Assembly (NCBI GenBank): GCA_946185305.1
Contig: CAMHJE010000034.1
Span: 1 to 18,788 of the forward strand
Direction of reading: 5' to 3'
DNA: 18,788 bases
Source of the DNA: UBA3792 sp946185305
Lineage (GTDB): Bacteria > Bacillota > Clostridia > Christensenellales > CAG-138
How positions within the stretch are numbered: position 1 is the first letter of the stretch; each line of letters starts with the position of its first letter. A program made the translations under genes and the position numbers. Shown in pieces: positions 6,542 through 12,664 of the stretch. Under the pieces are notes generated by a model. The model was not told the origin of the DNA. It saw only the letters and a list, made by a program, of their open reading frames with translations, and ran no database searches.

Positions 6542-6553
6542 CGCGTCCTTTTT
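6532..6553 (+). terminator. Terminator whose loop is the stop codon
   Basis: GGACGCG (6532-6538), loop TAA (6539-6541) and CGCGTCC (6542-6548) are followed by five T residues. The TAA loop is the stop codon of the CCG-domain gene, so the left arm of the stem lies in coding sequence. Confidence 0.8.
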
Positions 6554-6616
6554 CCTTACATAAAATCCCAACGATGCGCAAACACTATGCCCATGCAACC
6601 AGCAAAGGAGAATGAC

Positions 6617-7165
6617 ATGAAAGCTACCGGCATTGTACGCCGCATCGACGAGCTCGGACGGCTCGTGATCCCCAAGGAGATCCGGCGCTCCCTGCGCATC
6701 CGTGAGTCCGATCCGATTGAAATTTACACCGACCGCGACGGCGAGATTATCCTCCGCAAGTACGCGCGGATGCGGGAGCTCGGGGACTACGCCGCGGCGC
6801 TCGTGCAGGCGCTGAACGGCACGTTCGGCCTCACCGCCGCGATCACCGACACCGAAACCGTCATCGCCGCGGCAGGCAGCCTGAAAAGCCGCTTGCTCGG
6901 CGCGGCGCTGCATGAAAGCTACCTTGCCGCCATGCGAAAGCGGCAGCTTGTCGCGTTCGACGAAGGCACCCCGAACCGTTCGCCGTTTCTTGCCGCCGGA
7001 GGTGAGGAGTTTCGGCAGCTCTGCGCCGTCCCCGTGACCGTATCGGGCGACCCCGCCGGGAGCGCGCTGCTGCTGACCGATGCCCTGCGCGAACGCTTCG
7101 GCGCGCCCGAGCTGCAAACGCTCAAGACCGTCGCGCTCTATCTTGGACGGCTGTTGGAAGAATAA
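6617..7165 (+). CDS. spoVT: Stage V sporulation regulator SpoVT (AbrB family)
   Basis: The 182-residue protein begins MKATGIVRRIDELGRLVIPKEIRR, the AbrB-type swapped-hairpin DNA-binding domain in its SpoVT form (about 1-50). A GAF-like C-terminal domain follows (about 55-180). Length agrees with Bacillus SpoVT (178 aa). SpoVT tunes SigG-dependent genes in the forespore and affects spore coat and germination. The ATG at 6617 fits the family N-terminus and has AAAGGAG upstream; an in-frame ATG at 6587 has no ribosome-binding site. ACATA (6558-6562) and AACACTA (6581-6587), 18 bp apart, are a weak match to a SigG promoter, which would fit its known regulation. Abh/AbrB paralogues lack the long C-terminal domain. 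Confidence 0.93.
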   Translation: MKATGIVRRIDELGRLVIPKEIRRSLRIRESDPIEIYTDRDGEIILRKYARMRELGDYAAALVQALNGTFGLTAAITDTETVIAAAGSLKSRLLGAALHESYLAAMRKRQLVAFDEGTPNRSPFLAAGGEEFRQLCAVPVTVSGDPAGSALLLTDALRERFGAPELQTLKTVALYLGRLLEE

Positions 7166-7173
7166 CCTTCCCC

Positions 7174-7209
7174 AAAAATCGGAAGAAGCCGGACAAAGCC
7201 GGCTTCTTC
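7174..7209 (-). terminator. Terminator of the candidate small RNA
   Basis: GAAGAAGCCGG (7182-7192) and CCGGCTTCTTC (7199-7209) form a perfect 11-bp stem with a 6-nt loop. On the minus strand CGA and five T residues follow. Read on the plus strand, the same hairpin comes 16 nt after the spoVT stop and may end that transcript as well, though without a clean T tract. Confidence 0.65.
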
Positions 7210-7281
7210 AAATAGCACGTCGGCCGGAGCAAACAGCCCGCCGATATGCGGTAATCCCGCACCCGAAGGTTCCTTTGGGAC
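7174..7281 (-). ncRNA. Candidate small non-coding RNA, about 108 nt
   Basis: On the minus strand a complete transcription unit without a gene is visible. The promoter is at 7316-7288, transcription should start near 7281, and a perfect 11-bp hairpin followed by TTTTT ends it near 7174. The predicted RNA has no ATG behind a ribosome-binding site. It can fold a GTGCGG/CCGCAT hairpin (around 7236-7250) and a TCGGC/GCCGA hairpin (around 7212-7236) before the terminator. It matches no RNA family I can recall: it lacks the SRP RNA domain IV sequence, tmRNA features, and known riboswitch cores, and is short for 6S RNA. It could act in trans, or be antisense to readthrough from spoVT. Confidence 0.5.
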
Positions 7282-7287
7282 ACTTTC

Positions 7288-7316
7288 AGTATACCCGATG
7301 CAAGCACGGTTTGCAA
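7288..7316 (-). promoter_or_regulatory. Promoter of the candidate small RNA
   Basis: On the minus strand TTGCAA (7316-7311) and TATACT (7293-7288) are separated by exactly 17 bp. The boxes are the same as those of the DUF3842 promoter in this window. No coding start follows. Two AAATTGT copies lie upstream (7363-7357 and 7345-7339, 18 bp apart) and could be regulator sites. Confidence 0.65.
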
Positions 7317-7378
7317 GTCTTGTTTTTACCATTCCTTTACAATTTACGGTTTTGTCACAATTTCTTTGCGCCATGCTC

Positions 7379-7417
7379 AAAAATTTTCGGGCAACCGTGC
7401 AAAATGTGCTTTTGCCC
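7379..7417 (-). terminator. Terminator of the lysis cassette
   Basis: On the minus strand GGGCAA (7417-7412) pairs with TTGCCC (7394-7389). A small GCA/TGC stem sits inside the loop, and the tail GAAAATTTTT follows. It begins about 5 nt after the holin stop codon. Confidence 0.55.
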
Positions 7418-7421
7418 TCGG

Positions 7422-7634
7422 TCAATACCGATCCAGGCTCGGATTGTTGCCGTTGCAATAGAGCAGCACCGCCGAAAGGCCGACGCTGATTGCGCTCAAA
7501 ATCGCCTGTGCGGTGGGGCTTAATGCCACATTCGGGCTGCCGAGAAGGCTCGACGCCACCGCCTGATACACGCACGCCGCCATACCGATCCAAAAGATCG
7601 GGGACTTCATGCGGCTTTGGATGTTCACTTCCAT
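7422..7634 (-). CDS. Phage holin, phiLC3 type
   Basis: A 70-residue protein starting MEVNIQSRMKSPIFWIGM, with two hydrophobic segments (about 12-31 and 39-58) and the ending GNNPSLDRY. The N-terminal NxxxRxKxPxFW pattern and the NNPSL tail are typical of phiLC3-type holins (Phage_holin_1). Holins form the membrane lesions that let an endolysin reach the wall. The ATG at 7634 is chosen for the GGGAGG site just before it; another ATG at 7652 overlaps the upstream stop (ATGA) but has no ribosome-binding site. Third gene of the lysis cassette. Confidence 0.85.
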   Translation of the reverse strand: MEVNIQSRMKSPIFWIGMAACVYQAVASSLLGSPNVALSPTAQAILSAISVGLSAVLLYCNGNNPSLDRY

Positions 7635-7648
7635 ATCCGTTCCTCCCT

Positions 7649-7855
7649 TCATTGCTTACCGATAAAATAGCCGACGATCCCGACGACCGCCGATGTCAAA
7701 AGTGACAGCGTCAGCGCGTCCCATCTGGTACCGCCGCGCCCTTCCAGTTTCCGGAGCCGCGTTTCGTGATCCTTGGCGCTTTCGGCAATCGTGCCGAGCG
7801 TCGTTTCGATGCGCGTCAGCATCCGCATGATCTCATTAAGGCTCGGTTCAGGCAT
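7649..7855 (-). CDS. XhlA-like phage lysis accessory protein
   Basis: The 68-residue protein has an N-terminal coiled-coil stretch (about 5-40, MRMLTRIETTLGTIAESAKDHE and on) and one C-terminal membrane helix (about 46-65) ending GYFIGKQ. This layout matches hemolysin XhlA-type proteins, which accompany holin and endolysin in phages and PBSX-like elements. Its start overlaps the end of the endolysin gene by 8 bp, so the two are translationally coupled. The predicted topology is N-terminus in the cytoplasm, anchored by the helix. Confidence 0.75.
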   Translation of the reverse strand: MPEPSLNEIMRMLTRIETTLGTIAESAKDHETRLRKLEGRGGTRWDALTLSLLTSAVVGIVGYFIGKQ

Positions 7856-8654
7856 ATTCGATCACCTCCGTATACTTCGGGTTCGGGGTGATATACCCGA
7901 TCGTGCCGCCGAGGTCGATCCGATGCCAGCCGCCCTTCGCCGTGCCGAGCAGGCGGTATCGTTCCCCCGTATGCGCGATCTTTAGGGTGCGGAACGCCGT
8001 ACTGCCGCCCGCCCGGACGCGCACGCTGCCGCCCTTGATCTGCACATACGGCACCGGCGCGCTTTCGCTCTGCGCCGCCGCGCGCTCGGTCTGCGTTGCC
8101 GCGTCCCCGGCTTGTTCGCTTTCGTCCTGCGGCTCTTTGAGAAACGCCCCGACGAGCCGCCCGAAGCGGTTGAAGTTCCTTTTTGCAAGCGCCGTTTCCG
8201 TCACGCCGTCGTCGCGCCCGAGACACTCGATCACCTTGCCGTTCCCGATGTACGCACCGACATGCACGATCCGTTCGCCGTTATGCCGAAACACCATGTC
8301 CCCCGGCTGCAGCTCGTCCGCGCCTGCAAGCGGCTTGCAGCGATCATACAGCCCCTGTGCGGAAACGTCCCTGTCCAGAATCCGCAGTCCTTTCAGCGTC
8401 CAATACAGCAGGCCGGAGCAGTCGAACGCCCGAATTTCCGCAATGCCCGCGTCTCGCCGGAGCCGGTACAGCCGCTTCGCCCGTGCCGCGTTTTCGGCGC
8501 TCGTCTCCCGCTTTTCGATCCATGCTTCCGGGTTTGCCATCGTGTCAAGCCGCTGCCCGTTGCCGCCCCACACATACACGCCGCGCCCTACCTGCGCCCT
8601 AAGACGCGCGATCCATTCGCTTGCCCGCACGCCCTTCGTTGTTTTCGATGCCAT
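7848..8654 (-). CDS. NlpC/P60 endolysin with C-terminal SH3 domain
   Basis: A 268-residue protein with an NlpC/P60 peptidase domain (about 10-172): catalytic Cys79 in FDCSGLLYW and His131 in IVHVGAYIGNGKVIE, and the LQPGDMVF strand. A low-complexity linker (about 174-202) leads to a bacterial SH3 wall-binding domain (about 203-258, VRVRAGGSTAFRTL ... GGWHRIDLGGTIGYI). It should cut the peptide stems of peptidoglycan. There is no signal peptide, as expected for an enzyme released through a holin. The ATG at 8654 has AAAGGAGG upstream; the frame is open to 8771, but that extension reads as non-coding. It is the first gene of the cassette, with no other phage gene nearby. Confidence 0.9.
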   Translation of the reverse strand: MASKTTKGVRASEWIARLRAQVGRGVYVWGGNGQRLDTMANPEAWIEKRETSAENAARAKRLYRLRRDAGIAEIRAFDCSGLLYWTLKGLRILDRDVSAQGLYDRCKPLAGADELQPGDMVFRHNGERIVHVGAYIGNGKVIECLGRDDGVTETALAKRNFNRFGRLVGAFLKEPQDESEQAGDAATQTERAAAQSESAPVPYVQIKGGSVRVRAGGSTAFRTLKIAHTGERYRLLGTAKGGWHRIDLGGTIGYITPNPKYTEVIEYA

Positions 8655-8722
8655 GCATCCCTCCTTTCTCTCCCGACAGGGACAGCATAACATGCTTCCG
8701 CCCGTAGTGCCTCCGAAAACGA

Positions 8723-8740
8723 GTTCACAATGTTCACAAT
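8723..8740. repeat. Two abutting GTTCACAAT repeats
   Basis: GTTCACAAT occurs twice without a gap (8723-8731, 8732-8740). The site lies in the shared upstream region of the lysis cassette (minus) and lysA (plus), about 70 bp before the endolysin start and 48 bp before the lysA -35 box. A further TCACAAT is at 7355-7361, on the other side of the cassette. It may be a regulator site for one or both directions. Confidence 0.4.
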
Positions 8741-8788
8741 TCAAACGGGCGGTAAGCAAAATGTCGTGCAAAAATTATATACAATCTA

Positions 8789-8817
8789 TTGACAATGCCC
8801 GGCTTTTAGGGTATAAA
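8789..8817 (+). promoter_or_regulatory. SigA-type promoter of lysA
   Basis: TTGACA (8789-8794) and TATAAA (8812-8817) are separated by 17 bp, 36 nt before the lysA start codon. Confidence 0.8.
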
Positions 8818-8853
8818 GGTACTACTACACGGCGTTTGCCAAAAAGGATGCTT

Positions 8854-10158
8854 ATGGAACGGATGATTTGCGACAATCTCAATGCGCAGGGCGCGACCCT
8901 GTTTTTTGCGGGGCAAAGCTGCCCGGCGCTTGCCGAAAAATACGGTACGCCGCTGTACCTGATGGACGAGGACCGTATCCGGCAGAACTGCCGCGCATAC
9001 ACCGGCGCGGCGCGGGCGGCCTTCGAAGACGGGTTCCGGATCCTCTACGCGTCCAAGGCGGCGGCATTTGTGCGCATGGCGGAAATCATCCGCGAAGAGG
9101 GCTTGTATCTCGACGTCGTTTCGGCGGGTGAAATCGCAACCGCAGTCAAGGCGGGCTTTCCGATGGCGAACGTCTACTTTCACGGCAGCGTCAAGACCGA
9201 CGCGGATATTGCGTTTGCGATGGACTGCGGCGTCGGGTATTTTGTGATCGACAGCGTGGAGGAGCTGTATGCCGTCGAAGCTGAGGCCGCGCGAAGGGGC
9301 GCGGTGCAGCCGGTTCTTTTGCGGCTGACGCCGGGCATCGACCCGCACACCTACGCGGCGGTGGCGACCGGGCTTGTCGATTCCAAGTTCGGCGTCGCCA
9401 TCGAAACCGGGCAGGCCGAAGCATTTTTGCAGGCCGCGCTTGCCCTGCCGCACCTCGACGTGGCGGGGCTGCATTGTCACGTCGGCTCGCAGGTGTTCGA
9501 CGCGGACGTGTTCGTGCGCTCGGCGGCGATCATGCTCGATTTTATGGCAAAGGCCAAGGCGCAGTTTGGTTTTGCGGCGCGGCAGCTCGACCTCGGCGGC
9601 GGGTACGGCGTGCGCTATACGGCGGACGATCCCGCGCTCGACCTTGCGAAAAACCTCCGCGAGATCGCGGCGTTTGTCCATAATGGCTGCGAAGCGCGCG
9701 GTCTTTCGATGCCGGTGATCCTGTTTGAGCCGGGGCGCAGCATCGTCGCGGACGCGGGCCTGACGCTGTACACGGTCGGCCCGGTCAAGAAGATTCCCGG
9801 TGTGCGGAACTACGTTTCGGTAGACGGCGGCATGACCGACAACCCGCGCTATGCGCTCTACGGCGCGCCGTATACCGTCCTGCCCGCCACACGCATGGAC
9901 GAGCCGCGCGATATGACCGCGACTGTCGCGGGGCGCTGCTGTGAAAGCGGCGACGTGATCCAGCCGGACGTGCCCCTGCCCGCCTCGTTCCAATCCGGCG
10001 ACCTTTTGGCCGTCTGCACGACCGGCGCATACCACTACTCGATGGCGTCGAACTACAACCGCCTCCCCCGCCCGCCGATCGTGATGCTGTCAAACGGCAC
10101 ATCCTATATCGCGGTGCGCCGAGAAACGCTCGACGATCTGCTGCGGCTGGATATATAA
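8854..10158 (+). CDS. lysA: Diaminopimelate decarboxylase
   Basis: The 434-residue protein converts meso-diaminopimelate to L-lysine, the last step of lysine synthesis, using PLP. K68 in YASKAA is the PLP-binding lysine. GLHCHVGSQ (about residues 206-214), LDLGGGYGVRY (about 247-257), EPGRSIVADAG, and CCESGDV with GAYHYSMASNYN near the C-terminus are the family's PLP-phosphate, glycine-rich and substrate motifs. Length is typical. The ATG at 8854 follows AAAAAGGA; the reading frame extends far upstream, but that part is antisense to the endolysin gene. An ATG at 8848 in the same frame has no room for a ribosome-binding site. It is monocistronic between its own promoter and terminator. Confidence 0.96.
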   Translation: MERMICDNLNAQGATLFFAGQSCPALAEKYGTPLYLMDEDRIRQNCRAYTGAARAAFEDGFRILYASKAAAFVRMAEIIREEGLYLDVVSAGEIATAVKAGFPMANVYFHGSVKTDADIAFAMDCGVGYFVIDSVEELYAVEAEAARRGAVQPVLLRLTPGIDPHTYAAVATGLVDSKFGVAIETGQAEAFLQAALALPHLDVAGLHCHVGSQVFDADVFVRSAAIMLDFMAKAKAQFGFAARQLDLGGGYGVRYTADDPALDLAKNLREIAAFVHNGCEARGLSMPVILFEPGRSIVADAGLTLYTVGPVKKIPGVRNYVSVDGGMTDNPRYALYGAPYTVLPATRMDEPRDMTATVAGRCCESGDVIQPDVPLPASFQSGDLLAVCTTGAYHYSMASNYNRLPRPPIVMLSNGTSYIAVRRETLDDLLRLDI

Positions 10159-10169
10159 ACCCATACAAA

Positions 10170-10193
10170 AACGACCCGCACGGGGTCGTTTTT
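10170..10193. terminator. Bidirectional terminator between lysA and the GNAT gene
   Basis: AACGACCC (10170-10177) and GGGTCGTT (10183-10190) form an 8-bp stem. It is flanked by A residues on the left and T residues on the right, so it gives a T tract on both strands. It separates the convergent lysA and GNAT genes. Confidence 0.85.
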
Positions 10194-10209
10194 CATTGTT
10201 CTTTGCATT

Positions 10210-10704
10210 TTATCGTTTGCCCGTTTTCCGTACCATGCGGATGCCCACGGCCTTGACCGACTCGCTGTAATGTTCCTGTCCGTCTGCCACAAAGCCGCAC
10301 TTTTCATAAAAGCGGATCGCACGGCGGTTCTCCTTGAACACCCAAAGGCATACCGTGGGATACGCGGCCAGCTTTTCGAGCGCGACGTCCATCAGCGCCC
10401 TGCCGACGCCCTTGCCGTACCAATCCGATAAAACGTACAGCGCAAAAACTTCCCCGACGTTCGGCGCTTCCCCGCCGCGGTCGCCATAGCCGACAAACCC
10501 GATCACGCGGCCGTTTTCCACCGCGATCAAAAGCCCGTCCCCGCCCCATTTTGCGGCGTTCTGTTCGCACCTTTCGAGCGTCATGCGGTCGAGATAGTCC
10601 GCGTCCGCCATGCCGGGGTACGTTTCGTGCCACGCTTTCCAATGCACATACGCCTTGCCCATCAGCTCGGCTTGCGTCTCAATGGGCTTGATCACAACCG
10701 TCAC
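10210..10704 (-). CDS. GNAT family N-acetyltransferase, coupled to the exonuclease
   Basis: The protein (164 aa from the GTG start) has GNAT motif A (VFALYVLSDWYGKGVGRALM) and motif B (NRRAIRFYEKCGF). The substrate is unknown. I place the start at GTG 10704: it overlaps the exonuclease stop as GTGA and sits 6 nt after GGGAGGG. The ATG at 10710 directly abuts that ribosome-binding sequence, which leaves no spacing. The two genes therefore look translationally coupled. The terminator at 10170-10193 ends the operon. Confidence 0.88.
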   Translation of the reverse strand: MTVVIKPIETQAELMGKAYVHWKAWHETYPGMADADYLDRMTLERCEQNAAKWGGDGLLIAVENGRVIGFVGYGDRGGEAPNVGEVFALYVLSDWYGKGVGRALMDVALEKLAAYPTVCLWVFKENRRAIRFYEKCGFVADGQEHYSESVKAVGIRMVRKTGKR

Positions 10705-11294
10705 AGCCATCCCTCCCGTCTGTATTCTGCCGCCTCCGCAAAGGAGAGCGTGCGCATATCGCGCAGGTCATACCACCGCAAAAACGGCTCGATTTTCGCC
10801 CCGCCCTGCCGGTAGCGCAGCAAAAGCTCGGCGCAGGCGAGGCTGTCGCTGTCCGCACGGTGGTGGTTCAGCGGGATATCATAGTATTCGCACATCGTGT
10901 TCAGCCGGTGGTTCGGTAAATACGGCAGCAGCTTTCGCGCCATCTTCACCGTGCAAAGGTATGGCACGAAGCGCTGCCAGTCGATACAGTAGGCTCGAAG
11001 GCACCGCGCGAGCACGCCGAGGTCGAACGGCGCGTTGTGCGCGACAAGGATGCTGTCCGAAAAGAACGGCTCGATCGTTTCCCAAAGCGCACCGAAGTCC
11101 GGCGCCTGCGCCGCGTCCTCGGGCGTGATGCCGGTCAGCTCGATGTTGAACGGCAGAAAGTACGTCTCCGGATTGACGAGCGTACCGAACGACCCGGACA
11201 TCGCGCCGTCCTCGATCAGCGCAATGCCGATGGCGCTCATGCGGTTGTTCTCCGCGTTCGGCGTTTCCACGTCGAACGCCGTAAAGCGTTCCAT
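10701..11294 (-). CDS. DnaQ-like 3'-5' exonuclease (DEDDh)
   Basis: The 197-residue protein is an RNase T/DnaQ-fold exonuclease. All five DEDDh residues are present: D8 and E10 (FDVET), D91 (HNAPFDLGVL), H145 and D150 (HHRADSDSLACA). There is no polymerase or BRCT domain, so it is a free-standing nuclease like the PolC-epsilon-related enzymes of Firmicutes; whether it acts on DNA or RNA cannot be told. The ATG at 11294 has AAGGAGG upstream. It is the first gene of a two-gene operon with the GNAT protein. Confidence 0.92.
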   Translation of the reverse strand: MERFTAFDVETPNAENNRMSAIGIALIEDGAMSGSFGTLVNPETYFLPFNIELTGITPEDAAQAPDFGALWETIEPFFSDSILVAHNAPFDLGVLARCLRAYCIDWQRFVPYLCTVKMARKLLPYLPNHRLNTMCEYYDIPLNHHRADSDSLACAELLLRYRQGGAKIEPFLRWYDLRDMRTLSFAEAAEYRREGWL

Positions 11295-11322
11295 GCCGTC
11301 CTCCTTGGGATTGTTTTCAAGT

Positions 11323-11331
11323 ATTGTACCA
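11323..11331 (-). promoter_or_regulatory. Extended -10 promoter of the exonuclease-GNAT operon
   Basis: On the minus strand TGG precedes TACAAT (11328-11323), an extended -10 box about 29 nt before the start codon. The -35 region (TAGCTT at 17 bp) is poor. Confidence 0.5.
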
Positions 11332-11407
11332 TATACGTTCGGTAAAAGCTATCCCGTTTTCTCGTTTCGGCAAGACAAAATCCCGCCTTTTGCGCCCGAT
11401 GCGGTCT

Positions 11408-11437
11408 GCATACTTTTCCCCGCCCCGGCGCATACTC
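11408..11437 (+). promoter_or_regulatory. Forespore (SigG/SigF-like) promoter of the DUF421 gene
   Basis: GCATA (11408-11412) matches the SigG -35 consensus GHATR fully. CATACTC (11431-11437) matches the -10 consensus CATNHTA at 6 of 7 positions. The spacer is 18 bp. Transcription should begin within a few bases of the ATG at 11443. Confidence 0.45.
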
Positions 11438-11442
11438 CCGGT

Positions 11443-12141
11443 ATGCTGAATCTGTTTTTACGCACGCTGATCCTCTATCTGTTTCTGCTGCTGATTTTGC
11501 GGCTCACCGGTAAACGGCAGGTCGCGGACCTTGAGCCGTTCGACCTCATTGTGACGCTGATCGTTGCGGACGTCGGGAGCAACGCGATCTCCGATACCAA
11601 CATCCCCCTGCTGTACAGTATTGTCCCGATTATCGGACTGTATCTGATGCAGCAGGTGATCGCGCGGGCATGCCTGAAGTCCGACCGCGTGCGGCATTTC
11701 CTGTGCGGCACGCCGCAGCTTTTGATTCGCGGCGGGCGGCTCGACGAAACCGTGATGCGCCGCACCAATTACACGATCCACGACGTACTGGATCACTTGC
11801 GGGAAAAAGACGTATTCAATCTGGACGAGGTCGAGGACGCGATCCTGGAAACGAACGGCTCGATGAGCGTGCGCTTAAAGCCCGCGACGCAGCCGCCCGC
11901 ACGCCCGGAGCTGAACGTTTCCGTTCCAAAGGAGCAGCCGCCCGCGCTGCTGATCCGGGAGGGGCGGCTCTGTCCGGAAGGGCTTGCGGAAGCGGCCATA
12001 GACGAAGCCGCTCTCTTACAGCGGCTTCGTAAAAACGGCCTGCAGGTTGCGGATATTTTCGTTTTGCAGCGCACAACAGCGGGCAAGCTGCACGCGCAGG
12101 TCAAGGTGGAAAAAGGCGGCAAGGTAAGGGAACTGGCGTAG
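11443..12141 (+). CDS. DUF421 membrane protein (YetF family)
   Basis: The 232-residue protein has three N-terminal membrane helices (about 4-20, 29-47, 57-75) with the family signature LTGKRQVADLEPFDLIVTLI and TNIPLLYSIVPI. The cytoplasmic DUF421 domain follows (about 85-232), with two similar halves: LLIRGGRLDETVMRRTNYTI and LLIREGRLCPEGLAEAAID. DUF421/YetF-type proteins occur in spore membranes of Firmicutes; their activity is not well defined. The ATG at 11443 matches the family N-terminus, but there is no ribosome-binding site and the -10 box ends only 5 nt upstream, so the transcript is probably leaderless. It is followed by a DUF4363 gene, a common partner. Confidence 0.9.
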   Translation: MLNLFLRTLILYLFLLLILRLTGKRQVADLEPFDLIVTLIVADVGSNAISDTNIPLLYSIVPIIGLYLMQQVIARACLKSDRVRHFLCGTPQLLIRGGRLDETVMRRTNYTIHDVLDHLREKDVFNLDEVEDAILETNGSMSVRLKPATQPPARPELNVSVPKEQPPALLIREGRLCPEGLAEAAIDEAALLQRLRKNGLQVADIFVLQRTTAGKLHAQVKVEKGGKVRELA

Positions 12142-12145
12142 CGAA

Positions 12146-12185
12146 GCTTTTCAGCCTGTTCCCGCTGTGTGAAAAGCGCCTTTTT
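12146..12185 (+). terminator. Terminator between the DUF421 and DUF4363 genes
   Basis: GCTTTTCA (12146-12153) pairs with TGAAAAGC (12170-12177), with a small CAG/CTG stem inside the loop, followed by GCC and a T run. It lies between two genes that usually go together, so it may let part of the transcripts through. No promoter for the DUF4363 gene is apparent after it. Confidence 0.6.
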
Positions 12186-12210
12186 CTATCCATGCCATGA
12201 AAGGAGTTCT

Positions 12211-12603
12211 ATGGGTTTTATCTGGTTTCGCAGAGTCTGTACGGCTCTGCTGTGCGCCCTGCTCGCCGTGCTGTTCACGGTGCCGGGGCGGTATCTCGAC
12301 ACGCAAAGCGCGGCTTGGAACGACGACATCGACGCGGCGGGCGCGGCGCTGCGGGCGGGCGATTACCAAAGGGCCGGAACGAATGCCGACGCGCTCGTCT
12401 CCTCCTTTGCCGAGGCCAAGCCTGCGCTCGAACGCTTTCTGCACCACGATGCGGTCGAAGGCGTATTCGCCGCGCTGATGGAGGCCGAGGTGCTTTGCGC
12501 CGCGCATGACGCGCCCGGTGCGCTCGCCGCGCTTGCCGCCGCCAAAGGCGGGATCGAACACCTGCTCTGCATCGAGCGGTTCACCTGGAACGCGCTGTTA
12601 TAA
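12211..12603 (+). CDS. DUF4363 family protein
   Basis: A 130-residue protein with one N-terminal membrane helix (about 8-26) and an alpha-helical, alanine-rich external or periplasm-like domain. The helical pattern (AALRAGDYQRAGTNADALVSSFAEAKPALERFLHHDAVEGV, then a short C-terminal IERFTWNALL) matches DUF4363, which is often encoded next to DUF421 in Clostridia. The function is unknown; the pairing suggests the two work in the same membrane. The ATG at 12211 has AAGGAG upstream and fits the helix start better than the ATG at 12169. Confidence 0.8.
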   Translation: MGFIWFRRVCTALLCALLAVLFTVPGRYLDTQSAAWNDDIDAAGAALRAGDYQRAGTNADALVSSFAEAKPALERFLHHDAVEGVFAALMEAEVLCAAHDAPGALAALAAAKGGIEHLLCIERFTWNALL

Positions 12604-12612
12604 AGCCGCCCC

Positions 12613-12641
12613 TTGCATTCGGCGCCGCCGCGTGCTATGCT
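12613..12641 (+). promoter_or_regulatory. SigA-type promoter of the CPBP protease gene
   Basis: TTGCAT (12613-12618) and TATGCT (12636-12641) are separated by 17 bp, 23 nt before the start codon. Confidence 0.65.
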
Positions 12642-12664
12642 GTGTGCATAAAGGCGGTGAAACG

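Noticed and set aside
7122..7593. Minus-strand frames (64 and 151 codons) over the small RNA region
   Set aside because: Their starts lack ribosome-binding sites and the frames run through promoter and terminator elements. The 151-codon frame is also out of frame with the holin gene it overlaps.
7888..8853. Long N-terminal extension of the lysA frame
   Set aside because: The extension runs antisense through the endolysin gene. LysA family length and the promoter at 8789-8817 with the ribosome-binding site place the start at 8854.
11035..11442. N-terminal extension of the DUF421 frame
   Set aside because: It lies antisense to the exonuclease gene and across the exonuclease promoter. The family N-terminus begins at the ATG at 11443.
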